DNA of 5,441 bases. Source: JAXIHJ01 sp034189755 (GTDB taxonomy: Bacteria > Planctomycetota > Phycisphaerae > SM23-33). The number at the start of each line of letters is the position of its first letter. Position 1 is the first letter of the stretch. The stretch lies in contig JAXIHJ010000020.1 in assembly GCA_034189755.1 (NCBI GenBank), forward strand, positions 1 to 5,441, in the 5' to 3' direction. The notes below the pieces were generated by a model. The model had not been told where the DNA came from. It made no database searches and saw nothing but the letters and a program-made list of their open reading frames with translations. This document shows positions 1 to 5,441 of this stretch, piece after piece. The translations under genes were made by a program, and so were the position numbers.

Positions 1-48
1 TAAGGGAGCGGTCATTAAGACTTTCGCACTGGCCTGACCGCTCCCTTA
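1..48. repeat. Perfect 14-bp inverted repeat with 20-nt spacer, cut by the window edge
   Basis: Bases 1-14 (TAAGGGAGCGGTCA) are the exact reverse complement of bases 35-48, separated by 20 nt. Transcribed, this would form a stable GC-rich hairpin. No T-run follows the right arm (the sequence continues CAGTCG), so it is not a classical intrinsic terminator for rightward transcription. It could be a hairpin at the end of the unseen upstream gene or a dispersed REP-like element. The left arm starts at base 1, so the repeat may extend outside the window. The arms are seen directly; the role is unknown. Confidence 0.75.
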
Positions 49-184
49 CAGTCGCGGCTCGTGTATCTCCCACCATCGCATAAACTTCGTGCGCTCGGTC
101 TGACACCACCGGCGTGTGGCGTGGCCTTCGTCATTGCCCGAAAGTGGTTTACCAGGCGGGAAATGGAACTATTATCTTGGAGCA

Positions 185-218
185 TTTTGGGGATTTTGGG
201 GAGTTTTTAGGAGTTTTT
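185..218. promoter_or_regulatory. Phased T-tracts upstream of the folC promoter
   Basis: Runs of four or five T begin at 185, 194, 204 and 214, that is 9, 10 and 10 bp apart, inside a degenerate tandem repeat of GGATTTTGGG / GAGTTTTTAG type units. T-tracts spaced at about one helical turn are known to bend DNA, and such bends often lie just upstream of -35 boxes. Here the last tract ends 14 bp before TTGACA at 232. The spacing is seen directly; the bending and activating role is inferred. Confidence 0.45.
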
Positions 219-231
219 GAGAGTATCTCTC
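219..231. promoter_or_regulatory. Small inverted repeat abutting the folC -35 box
   Basis: GAGAG-TAT-CTCTC is a perfect 5-bp inverted repeat with a 3-bp centre. It ends at the base directly before the TTGACA hexamer. The position would suit a regulator site touching the -35 box, but a 5-bp repeat can arise by chance and no regulator is identifiable. Confidence 0.25.
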
Positions 232-266
232 TTGACAAATAAGGGTTTTTTCGGCTATGGTATACT
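232..266 (+). promoter_or_regulatory. Candidate sigma-70-type promoter of folC
   Basis: A consensus -35 hexamer TTGACA lies at 232-237. Two overlapping -10 candidates follow: TATGGT at 256-261 (18-bp spacer) and TATACT at 261-266, which has the extended -10 form TGGTATACT from 258 but is 23 bp from TTGACA. Either would start transcription at about 268-273, on or next to the ATG at 271, so the folC message would be leaderless or nearly so. The segment 217-270 is only about 35% GC, unlike the GC-rich gene body, which favours regulatory DNA over coding. Confidence 0.5.
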
Positions 267-270
267 ATCT

Positions 271-1656
271 ATGGTCACTGCGACCCGCTCCAAGGTATCG
301 CGGAAGGTTTCCGGCCGAAAGAAGCCTCTCCGCACGTATGATTCGGCACTGAAGTATCTGTTCGCCCAGACCGACTACGAGCAGATGCTTCGCGTTCGCT
401 ATAACTGCGACACATTCAGCCTCGACCGGATGAAGCGGCTGTTGAAGCGGCTGAGCAACCCCCACCTGAAGCTTCGCAGCGTGCACATTGCCGGCACGAA
501 GGGCAAGGGTTCGACGGCGACGATGCTGGCCGAGATGCTGACGGCCTGCGGGCACAAAGTCGGGCTGTACGTTTCCCCGCACATATGCGACATCCGCGAG
601 CGGATCACCATTGGCGGAAATCTGATTTCTCAGGCGGCGATGACAAGGTTAATCTGCCGCGCCGAGCCTCACATTGAGAGGATGGCCGACGACAAACCGA
701 CATTCTTCGAAATTCTCACGGCGCTTGCTTTCTGCCATTTCGCCTCTGAAGGCGTTGACATCGCGATCATCGAGGCCGGTCTGGGCGGCCGGTTGGACAG
801 CACCAACGTGCTTCAGCCGACGGTGTGCGGGCTTACAAGCATCTCGCTGGATCACACGCATCAGCTTGGCAACAGCCTGGGCGAGATCGCCGCGGAGAAG
901 GCCGGCATCCTCAAGCGGAACGTTCCGGCTATCAGCGCACCGCAGGAGCCGGAGGCCAAGCGCATACTACTGAAGGCCGCCAAGCAATACCGCACCCGGG
1001 TGATGTTCACCGGTGATGACATCGAGTTCAGCTATCGGATTGAGTCGTCGCGCCACGACGGCTGCCACGCACGAGTGTGCCTGACAACGCCGCAAAGCAG
1101 ATTCGAGCATCTACCCGTGCCGCTGCTGGGTAAACACCAGGCGTTAAACCTGGGTCTGGCGCTGGCGCTGCTGGACCAGCTCAAGAGCCAGGGCATGAAA
1201 ATCGACGACGCCCAGGCAGCGCAGGGGCTGGAGGGCCTGGTACTGCCCGGGCGGATGGAGATGATCAGCCATGACCCGCGAATCCTAATCGACGGGGCGC
1301 ATAACGCCGCCTCCGTCCAGGCGCTTATGCGGGGCATCGGGCAGCATATTCCGTATGACTCGATGGTCGTGATCTTCGCATGCGCCGCCGACAAGGACAT
1401 ACCCGGCATGATGGACCAGATCGCCACCGGCGCCGACAAGGTCATCTTCACCGAGACGGCGGACAATCCCCGCATAGCCGACGCCAAGGAGCTGATGGAA
1501 GTGTATCTGGACCGCAGCGGACGAGAGGCCCAGGTAGCCAAGAACCTCGACGAAGCGCTCGGCATTGCCCGCAGCGCCGTCAGCCGAGAAGACATCATCT
1601 GCATTTGCGGCTCGTTTTACCTCGTCGGCGAGGCCAAGAAGCTCCTGGGCAACTGA
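271..1656 (+). CDS. folC: Folylpolyglutamate synthase / dihydrofolate synthase (FolC)
   Basis: Cytoplasmic Mur-ligase-family enzyme that adds glutamate to folates using ATP; most single-copy bacterial FolC proteins also make dihydrofolate from dihydropteroate. Counting from ATG 271 (461 aa, normal to slightly long), the landmarks are in order: P-loop GTKGKGST (75-82), FFEILTALAF (145-154), EAGLGGRLDSTN (168-179), LDHTHQLGNSLGEIAAEKAG (193-212) with the lysine that is carbamylated in this family at K210, LLGKHQALN (285-293), GRME (327-330), LIDGAHN (339-345) starting the C-terminal domain, and CGSFYLVGE (446-454). The first 21 residues are an unconserved, Lys/Arg-rich extension. Alternative in-frame starts are TTG 217 (479 aa) and TTG 232, bounded by a TAG at 208-210; I prefer 271 because 217-270 is AT-rich and promoter-like. 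No start has a well-placed Shine-Dalgarno. Whether it has both activities cannot be read from sequence. Confidence 0.96.
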   Translation: MVTATRSKVSRKVSGRKKPLRTYDSALKYLFAQTDYEQMLRVRYNCDTFSLDRMKRLLKRLSNPHLKLRSVHIAGTKGKGSTATMLAEMLTACGHKVGLYVSPHICDIRERITIGGNLISQAAMTRLICRAEPHIERMADDKPTFFEILTALAFCHFASEGVDIAIIEAGLGGRLDSTNVLQPTVCGLTSISLDHTHQLGNSLGEIAAEKAGILKRNVPAISAPQEPEAKRILLKAAKQYRTRVMFTGDDIEFSYRIESSRHDGCHARVCLTTPQSRFEHLPVPLLGKHQALNLGLALALLDQLKSQGMKIDDAQAAQGLEGLVLPGRMEMISHDPRILIDGAHNAASVQALMRGIGQHIPYDSMVVIFACAADKDIPGMMDQIATGADKVIFTETADNPRIADAKELMEVYLDRSGREAQVAKNLDEALGIARSAVSREDIICICGSFYLVGEAKKLLGN

Positions 1657-1686
1657 ACGCCGTCGGCAAGTAATTATTGCGCTCAC

Positions 1687-1723
1687 GGCTGGTTTAAGCC
1701 CAGCCATAGCTATGGCTGGACTT
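1687..1723. terminator. Palindrome and competing hairpins between convergent genes; possible bidirectional terminator
   Basis: Bases 1700-1719 form a perfect 20-bp palindrome with half-site CCAGCCATAG. Pairing extends to 1696-1723 (AAG with CTT) across one C/A mismatch. GGCTGG at 1687-1692 can pair with CCAGCC at 1700-1705 instead, giving a second, mutually exclusive hairpin. It lies 44 bp after the folC stop and 115 bp after the stop of the convergent lipoprotein gene, where a two-way terminator is expected. Neither side has a long T-run, so intrinsic termination is uncertain; a protein-binding palindrome or dispersed repeat is also possible. Confidence 0.45.
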
Positions 1724-1833
1724 CTTGCATCAATCGCATTAATTAACTGCCAGCGGCATGACGTGCAACTTCCGGCCTAACGGACAAGGGCATCTCATCG
1801 AGGCCGCAGCCGGCGCCTGTAAACCGGGCGGGT

Positions 1834-2829
1834 CTATTCCAGTCGAGCCAGCTTTTTTGCGAAGGCCTTGTACCGGCGTGAAAAGGTCTCCAAGTCATCC
1901 GTAACGTAGTATCGAAACAGCGGCTCGGAGACGGTGCGGTTGTAGATTCTGCCGCGAAGCCGCAAGGTCGCCAGTGCCTCGGGCGGCACGTTCATCGCTT
2001 CGTTAAGCCGGCCCGCCGCCGCGTCAGCAAGCAAACTAAGCATACCCTTACGATATTCCGGCACCGACCGAATGTACCTGACCAGCGCCCAAAGCTGGCC
2101 GTAATAGCCCACCGCCCTTTCAGTGGGCTGGCCCGCCACAGCCTGGGCGGAGTCCATCGCCAACAGCCCGGGCAACTCGATCCAGCGGTCCTGAACAATC
2201 GCCGTTCGCAGGTCGCCGAACCTGATTATGTTGCGAAGCGGCGTAAACCGAACCGTCCCGTCGTGGATTTCATAGCCTTCCATCGTGGTGCACAGTCCTT
2301 CCTCCAGCCACATCGGAAGCCGATCCCGCAGGCGGTGATGGAAGAACTGATGAAGCCCCTCATGCGCGGCGACCGACAGCGTGCCCAGGCCGCCCATGTT
2401 CCAGAAAACGCAGATGCCCCGATGGCAATATCCTCCGGCTTCGATGGAAAGCGCGGCGCCCGACCGTCGGCCGAAGACCTTGCGGGTCAGAGCGGCCCAT
2501 TCGGCCCGTGAGGCCATCATGTAAATCGTCATCCGCTCGGCCTTGGGCAAATCGGAAAGCCCCGTCAATTCAAGATAGTGGCTGTGGGCGGCCTCCATGA
2601 AGCCCGGCAGGTACCTCCGCAAGGATCGATTGGTTGTAGTGGTGTAAATTCGATAATGCTCGCTGCTCAGCTCCAGGCCGCTGGAATGGTCGCTGTTCCA
2701 GTTCCGCTGGCGGACGTCAATCGCCATGGCGTGGTCCGTACCGGATACAGCTTCGACCTTCGCCGAACGCCCACAGCCGGCAGCGGCCAGAGCAGCCACA
2801 AGTGCAATACCAGATACAAAATACCTCAT
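1834..2829 (-). CDS. Lipoprotein, HEXXH metalloprotease-like (DUF1570 / gluzincin type)
   Basis: 331-aa protein with a lipoprotein signal peptide: basic start MRY, hydrophobic stretch 4-18 and a lipobox-like AAGC with Cys19 as the probable lipidated residue. The core is a zinc-peptidase signature: H156-E-G-L-H160, then WLEEG at 174-178, whose E177 fits the third ligand of gluzincins. Upstream, GGYCHRGICVFW (132-143) matches the strand before the HEXXH helix in DUF1570-like proteins; downstream, YYGQLWALVRYI (242-253) matches their conserved YxQxWxLVxY segment. These are family resemblances from memory. All canonical catalytic residues are present, so it may be an active envelope protease, but the substrate is unknown. 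The ATG is forced: the only upstream in-frame stop is at 2862-2860, with no ATG, GTG or TTG between. No Shine-Dalgarno is visible. C135, C140 and C180 could form a disulfide. It is convergent with folC and divergent from the large secreted protein gene. Confidence 0.88.
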   Translation of the reverse strand: MRYFVSGIALVAALAAAGCGRSAKVEAVSGTDHAMAIDVRQRNWNSDHSSGLELSSEHYRIYTTTTNRSLRRYLPGFMEAAHSHYLELTGLSDLPKAERMTIYMMASRAEWAALTRKVFGRRSGAALSIEAGGYCHRGICVFWNMGGLGTLSVAAHEGLHQFFHHRLRDRLPMWLEEGLCTTMEGYEIHDGTVRFTPLRNIIRFGDLRTAIVQDRWIELPGLLAMDSAQAVAGQPTERAVGYYGQLWALVRYIRSVPEYRKGMLSLLADAAAGRLNEAMNVPPEALATLRLRGRIYNRTVSEPLFRYYVTDDLETFSRRYKAFAKKLARLE

Positions 2830-2836
2830 GCGATTT

Positions 2837-2842
2837 ATTGTA
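2837..2842 (-). promoter_or_regulatory. Candidate -10 box of the lipoprotein gene, predicting a leaderless start
   Basis: On the minus strand TACAAT (2842 to 2837) matches the sigma-70 -10 consensus at five of six positions. Only 7 nt (AAATCGC) separate it from the ATG at 2829, so transcription would begin at or one base before the start codon. A good -35 is lacking: the best candidate, TTGCGA at 2868-2863, matches four of six but is 20 bp away. The hexamer and spacing are seen; promoter activity is inferred. Confidence 0.35.
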
Positions 2843-2853
2843 CAGCCGGCGGC

Positions 2854-2866
2854 GCGATTTCATCGC
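2854..2866. promoter_or_regulatory. Small inverted repeat in the divergent intergenic region
   Basis: GCGAT-TTC-ATCGC is a perfect 5-bp inverted repeat with a 3-bp centre. It is centred about 30 bp upstream of the predicted lipoprotein start and so would overlap its -35 region, a common operator position. A 10-bp GC palindrome, CCCGGCCGGG, follows at 2872-2881, but that motif is frequent in this DNA. A regulator site is possible; chance is equally plausible. Confidence 0.2.
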
Positions 2867-2954
2867 AAAATCCCGGCCGGGCGGCGATACGGTGCGCGGA
2901 AAAATTATGGCATCGAGGGAAACGTTATCTTAGGATGATGCGGTAGACTGCAAT

Positions 2955-2982
2955 TCGACAAGGCGATCATTGGCATTTTAGT
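2955..2982 (+). promoter_or_regulatory. Weak candidate promoter of the large secreted protein gene
   Basis: TCGACA at 2955-2960 matches the -35 consensus at five of six positions. After a 16-bp spacer, TTTAGT at 2977-2982 matches the -10 at four of six. The implied start near 2989 would give a leader of about 40 nt containing the ribosome binding site at 3017. This is the best pair I found in the divergent gap, but the -10 is poor. Confidence 0.25.
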
Positions 2983-2985
2983 CCT

Positions 2986-3016
2986 TCGGCCGCGAAACCC
3001 GAACGGGGCCGATTTT
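2986..3016 (+). other. Leader hairpin with short T-run upstream of the ribosome binding site
   Basis: TCGGCC at 2986-2991 pairs exactly with GGCCGA at 3007-3012; a nested alternative pairs CCC 2998-3000 with GGG 3005-3007 around a GAAC loop. TTTT follows at 3013-3016, directly before the AAGGAG at 3017. In RNA this could be a weak terminator-like or stabilising hairpin in the leader of the large gene. The pairing is seen, but four Ts are too few to call termination. Confidence 0.25.
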
Positions 3017-3022
3017 AAGGAG
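3017..3022 (+). promoter_or_regulatory. Strong Shine-Dalgarno of the large secreted protein gene
   Basis: AAGGAG lies 7 nt before the ATG at 3030, an optimal spacing. It fixes the start and contrasts with folC and the lipoprotein gene, neither of which has a recognisable Shine-Dalgarno. Confidence 0.85.
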
Positions 3023-3029
3023 AAGCTAA

Positions 3030-5213
3030 ATGAGACTTCACACAACCCTGGTGATGGTATGTCTGTGCGTATTTGCCATTTCCGCCGCCGCGGCCCAGCC
3101 GCTGGCAGAGCATCTGCCCGCCGGGACGCTTATCTATGCCGGCTGGGCCGGAAGAAACCTCACATTCGACGGGTCCATGATGGGCCGGCTGCTCGATGAG
3201 CCTGCGGTCATGCCCCTACTGACCACGGTGGAGCAGGCGATTAAGAGCAATCTGCCGGCCGGACAGTGTTCACGGCTGTTCACGCACGGCTGGGCGATGT
3301 GCGGCATCGCCTTGCAACACCCGCTGGCCGTCGCGCTGATCGACCTGCCAATAGGCGAGCGAGGGCCTTCGCCTGCCGCGGCCGTGTTAATCGACCTGGG
3401 GTCTGATCGCGAGGCCTTCGACAAGCACCTCCAGGCTATCCTGCAATCGCTGGCCGAGGAAACGACCGTAACCGAGGTTACCGTAGGCGCGGTAACGTAC
3501 AAGCTCTACCAGCCGCAGGAAGGCCTGGAAGTGGCGATGGGCTACAAGGGCGACTTGTTTTTTGCGACACTCGGGCCGGGCGTGGCGAAGCGAGTAATCG
3601 AACTGACCCCGGCCGCCGCACTGAGCGCCGGCAAGAAGTTCACCGACAGCTTCAGCGGGGTTACCGGCGACAACGAACAGTTGTCGGTGTATGTGGACGT
3701 TGCGGCCCTTATAGACCGGCTGGAGCCGCTGTTACCCGGCAGCGCCCACAAGGCCGAGGCCGGGCAGGAACAAATCTCCGAATTGCGTCGCATCGTCAAC
3801 GCGATTGGCCTGAGCAACGTTAAGGCGATTGCCGGCGCGATTCGGATTATCGATCGCGGCATGTACACGAAGATTCGTATCATCAGCCCTGCGCCGCACC
3901 GGGGAGTGCTGCACTTGTTCGCCGGTGAGCCGCTGACGGATACCGACCTGGCCGGCGTGCCCGAAGACGCCGACTTTGTCCTGGCCTGCAAACTATCGCC
4001 GGAGGCTGCCTACGCCGAACTGCGCCGAGTGGTCAAGGCTGTCAGCGCCGAAGCCGATGAAGAGCTGGCCGGCGGAATTGCCGAGGCTGAAAAAGACCTC
4101 GGCATCTCCATCCGGAAAGACCTGCTGGCGAACCTTGGCGAGGTATGCGTGCTGAGCAGCGCCGCTTCGCAGGGCGGGTTTCTTACCGGTACTGTGCTGA
4201 GCGTGCAGGTCAAGGATGCCGAAAAGCTCGCCGCCGCAGTCGCCAAAATCGAGGCGTTTTTACAAAGGGAATCCCCGGACGTCAAAATCGAGACGGTCCC
4301 GGCCGGGCGAACCGAAATCCACTATCTTCGTATCGGCGGCGGGTGCCCCCCGGTTCCTTTTGCGCCGGCGTGGGTGATTCATAAGGACAGGTTCTACCTG
4401 GCCGGCTGGCCTCAGGTCGTCCAGGCCGCTGTCGAGAATCACGGAAAGACTGCACTAACCGGCAGCGACGCCTTCGGCCGGGCGCGAGGCAGGATTACTG
4501 GCAATCCGTCGGCCATCTCCTATACCAACACGCCGCAGTTTGTCCGGCAGACGTATAACCTGACCCTGATAATATGGACAGCCGGGGTCAACTTCGCAGC
4601 CGGTAAGCTGGGCCAGTCCATCCGCCCCGACTGGCTGCCGGCGCTGCCGAAACTAGAGAGCTACCTATGGCCGCAGATTAACGCGGCTTCCTCCGACGCC
4701 GGCGGCGTCACCTTCGAGGGCTACGGTTCGCTGCCGACGACTGGCCTGGAGATGATACCGGCCGGAACAGCCATGCTCATGCCGGCACTGGGCCGGGCAC
4801 GGGGAGAAGCGAAAAAGGCTGTCTCAGGCGCCAATCTCAACGGCATCGGCAAGGCCGTTTTTCTTTACGCGGCTGATCACAACGACCAGCCGCCGAAAGA
4901 CCTCGCCCCGCTGGTGGAAGAGAACCTCATTTCGCCCAGGATGCTCATCAGCCCCGTATCGGGCAGAGAGCCGCCGATATATAAGGACGGCAAGCTAATC
5001 GGCGGGAGCGATTACGTTTATCTGGTTCTGCCGGCCGACGCCGACGGCAGATACATCCGCGCATACGAGCGCCCGGAGAATTACCGCGGAAAGGGAACGT
5101 GGGTATTGCGGGCCGATTCTTCCGTGCAATGGCTGGACATGGCCCAATTTAAGCAGGCACTGAAAGAAACGCGGGATTATTTAAAGAGCGCGGCGGTGCC
5201 GGAAGATTTTTAA
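3030..5213 (+). CDS. Large secreted protein: DUF3352-like body with a pseudopilin-like C-terminal domain
   Basis: 727-aa exported protein of unknown function. Residues 1-22 are a Sec signal peptide (hydrophobic 7-20, cleavage likely after AAAA at 19-22, before QPLAEHLP). The body, about 23-575, resembles DUF3352-like planctomycete envelope proteins: an opening LPAGTLIYAGWAG (29-41), GRNLTFDGSMMGRLL (41-55), YVDVAALIDRLEPLL (221-235), a VKDAEKLAAAVAKIEAFL stretch (394-411) and AWVIHKDRFYLAG (447-459) just before PQVVQAAVEN. From about 580 the style changes: MLMPALGRARGEAKKAV (582-598), NLNGIGKAVFLYAADHND (602-619), then a late WVLRADSSVQWLDMAQF (691-707). This order matches planctomycete type II pseudopilins (LLPALxRAR, NLxQIGxAxxxYAxDxxxxxP, terminal ADGxVxWL), but without the GFTLIE methylation helix. 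The strong AAGGAG fixes the start. I see no catalytic motif; a structural, adhesive or secretion-associated role is conceivable. The family assignment is from memory. Confidence 0.9.
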   Translation: MRLHTTLVMVCLCVFAISAAAAQPLAEHLPAGTLIYAGWAGRNLTFDGSMMGRLLDEPAVMPLLTTVEQAIKSNLPAGQCSRLFTHGWAMCGIALQHPLAVALIDLPIGERGPSPAAAVLIDLGSDREAFDKHLQAILQSLAEETTVTEVTVGAVTYKLYQPQEGLEVAMGYKGDLFFATLGPGVAKRVIELTPAAALSAGKKFTDSFSGVTGDNEQLSVYVDVAALIDRLEPLLPGSAHKAEAGQEQISELRRIVNAIGLSNVKAIAGAIRIIDRGMYTKIRIISPAPHRGVLHLFAGEPLTDTDLAGVPEDADFVLACKLSPEAAYAELRRVVKAVSAEADEELAGGIAEAEKDLGISIRKDLLANLGEVCVLSSAASQGGFLTGTVLSVQVKDAEKLAAAVAKIEAFLQRESPDVKIETVPAGRTEIHYLRIGGGCPPVPFAPAWVIHKDRFYLAGWPQVVQAAVENHGKTALTGSDAFGRARGRITGNPSAISYTNTPQFVRQTYNLTLIIWTAGVNFAAGKLGQSIRPDWLPALPKLESYLWPQINAASSDAGGVTFEGYGSLPTTGLEMIPAGTAMLMPALGRARGEAKKAVSGANLNGIGKAVFLYAADHNDQPPKDLAPLVEENLISPRMLISPVSGREPPIYKDGKLIGGSDYVYLVLPADADGRYIRAYERPENYRGKGTWVLRADSSVQWLDMAQFKQALKETRDYLKSAAVPEDF

Positions 5214-5277
5214 TCGCGAACTCTGCTCTGCGAATTTCAGATTTACTAGCCGCGATGGTTCGACAAAGCTCACCACA

Positions 5278-5302
5278 GGACGGAAGCGAGCGGGATTCGT
5301 CC
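5278..5302. terminator. Weak inverted repeat between convergent reading frames
   Basis: GGACG at 5278-5282 pairs with CGTCC at 5298-5302 around a 15-nt loop. It lies 64 bp past the stop of the large gene and immediately after the stop of the minus-strand frame at 5303. The position suits a shared terminator, but the stem is short, the loop is large and no T-run follows on either strand. The rest of 5214-5277 shows nothing I can name. Confidence 0.2.
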
Positions 5303-5441
5303 CTAACCGTGTTTTGTCCAGAACGGTCCTTTGGGCTTTTTGGGTCTTGCGTTTCTGGCGGCCTTCCCGGGCATGTGAATAGTGGTTTCCATAGCAGCTT
5401 CGGCGGCCTCCCTGTTGCGGATGTGTCGGCGAATGACGAAC
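5303..5441 (-). CDS. Partial C-terminus of an unidentified minus-strand gene
   Basis: A frame open from the window edge (first full codon at 5440) gives 45 residues ending in TAG at 5305-5303, so any start may lie outside the window. The visible part begins FVIRRHIRNREAAEAAMETT, a charged helix-like stretch, and ends in a basic Pro/Lys-rich tail, ARNARPKKPKGPFWTKHG. Third codon positions are mostly G or C, like the confirmed genes, which favours real coding. An internal ATG (residue 17 of the fragment) would give a 29-residue peptide if the gene began inside the window. The basic tail hints at a nucleic-acid-binding or ribosome-associated protein, but I do not recognise the family. Confidence 0.42.
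   Translation of the reverse strand, partial: FVIRRHIRNREAAEAAMETTIHMPGKAARNARPKKPKGPFWTKHG

Noticed and set aside
49..180. Searched for a tRNA, small RNA or riboswitch (for example a folate-sensing element) before folC
   Set aside because: I found no cloverleaf, no conserved riboswitch core that I recognise and only a 4-bp hairpin near 106-119.
163..210. 15-codon open frame (MELLSWSILGILGSF) upstream of folC, a possible leader peptide
   Set aside because: It lies mostly in the low-complexity T-tract array, has no proper Shine-Dalgarno, has no run of regulatory codons and has no attenuator hairpin after it.
1032..1604. 190-codon minus-strand open frame inside folC
   Set aside because: It is antisense to well-conserved FolC motifs, has no recognisable domain and reflects GC-rich codon use on the other strand.
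3542..3991. 149-codon minus-strand open frame inside the large secreted protein gene
   Set aside because: It is a shadow frame of a gene with a signal peptide and strong ribosome binding site; its translation is Ser/Arg-rich and resembles nothing.
3120..5040. Many GCCGGC / GGCCGG motifs in the large gene, possibly a restriction or uptake signal
   Set aside because: They mostly encode in-frame Ala-Gly, Leu-Ala-Gly or Pro-Ala in a GC-rich gene, so codon use explains them; testing would need genome-wide counts.
5229..5243. TCTG/CAGA hairpin followed by TTT after the large gene, as a terminator
   Set aside because: A 4-bp stem and three Ts are too weak.
5257..5279. GGTTCGACAAAGCTCACCACAGG resembles dispersed TTCGACAAGCTCA-type repeats
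   Set aside because: It has an extra A relative to the remembered motif, a single copy here and no inverted partner; not enough to call a repeat.

Overview
The window looks like chromosomal DNA from a GC-rich member of the Planctomycetota, most likely Phycisphaerae or a related lineage. This is inferred from protein style: a FolC with a basic N-terminal extension, a DUF1570-like HEXXH lipoprotein, and a large secreted DUF3352-like protein whose C-terminus resembles a planctomycete pseudopilin body. No rRNA or other marker gene is present, so the taxonomy is inference. I see no transposase, integrase, CRISPR array, tRNA or rRNA. This is mostly an ordinary housekeeping and envelope region, and I found no clear new multi-gene system.

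Layout. Positions 1-48 hold a perfect 14-bp inverted repeat cut by the window edge. Positions 49-180 show nothing I can name. Positions 181-270 are AT-rich and promoter-like: T-tracts about 10 bp apart, a small inverted repeat, TTGACA and an extended -10. folC (271-1656, +) follows. The 177-bp gap after folC contains a perfect 20-bp palindrome and competing hairpins. It separates folC from a convergent lipoprotein metalloprotease-like gene (1834-2829, -). A 200-bp divergent gap (2830-3029) carries candidate promoters for both sides. Next is a 727-residue secreted protein (3030-5213, +) with a strong ribosome binding site. At the right edge an open frame on the minus strand (5303-5441) is probably the C-terminal end of another gene, convergent with the large gene.

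The genes do not form an operon: their orientations alternate (+, -, +, -) and each appears to have its own signals. FolC acts in cytoplasmic folate metabolism. The lipoprotein and the large protein both carry export signals and share a divergent promoter region, so they may be co-regulated envelope or periplasmic proteins, but nothing proves a joint function.

The points most worth a second look are the pseudopilin-like tail on the large secreted protein, the start sites of folC and the lipoprotein (no Shine-Dalgarno, -10-like boxes almost touching the ATG), the phased T-tracts before folC, and the palindrome between the convergent genes.
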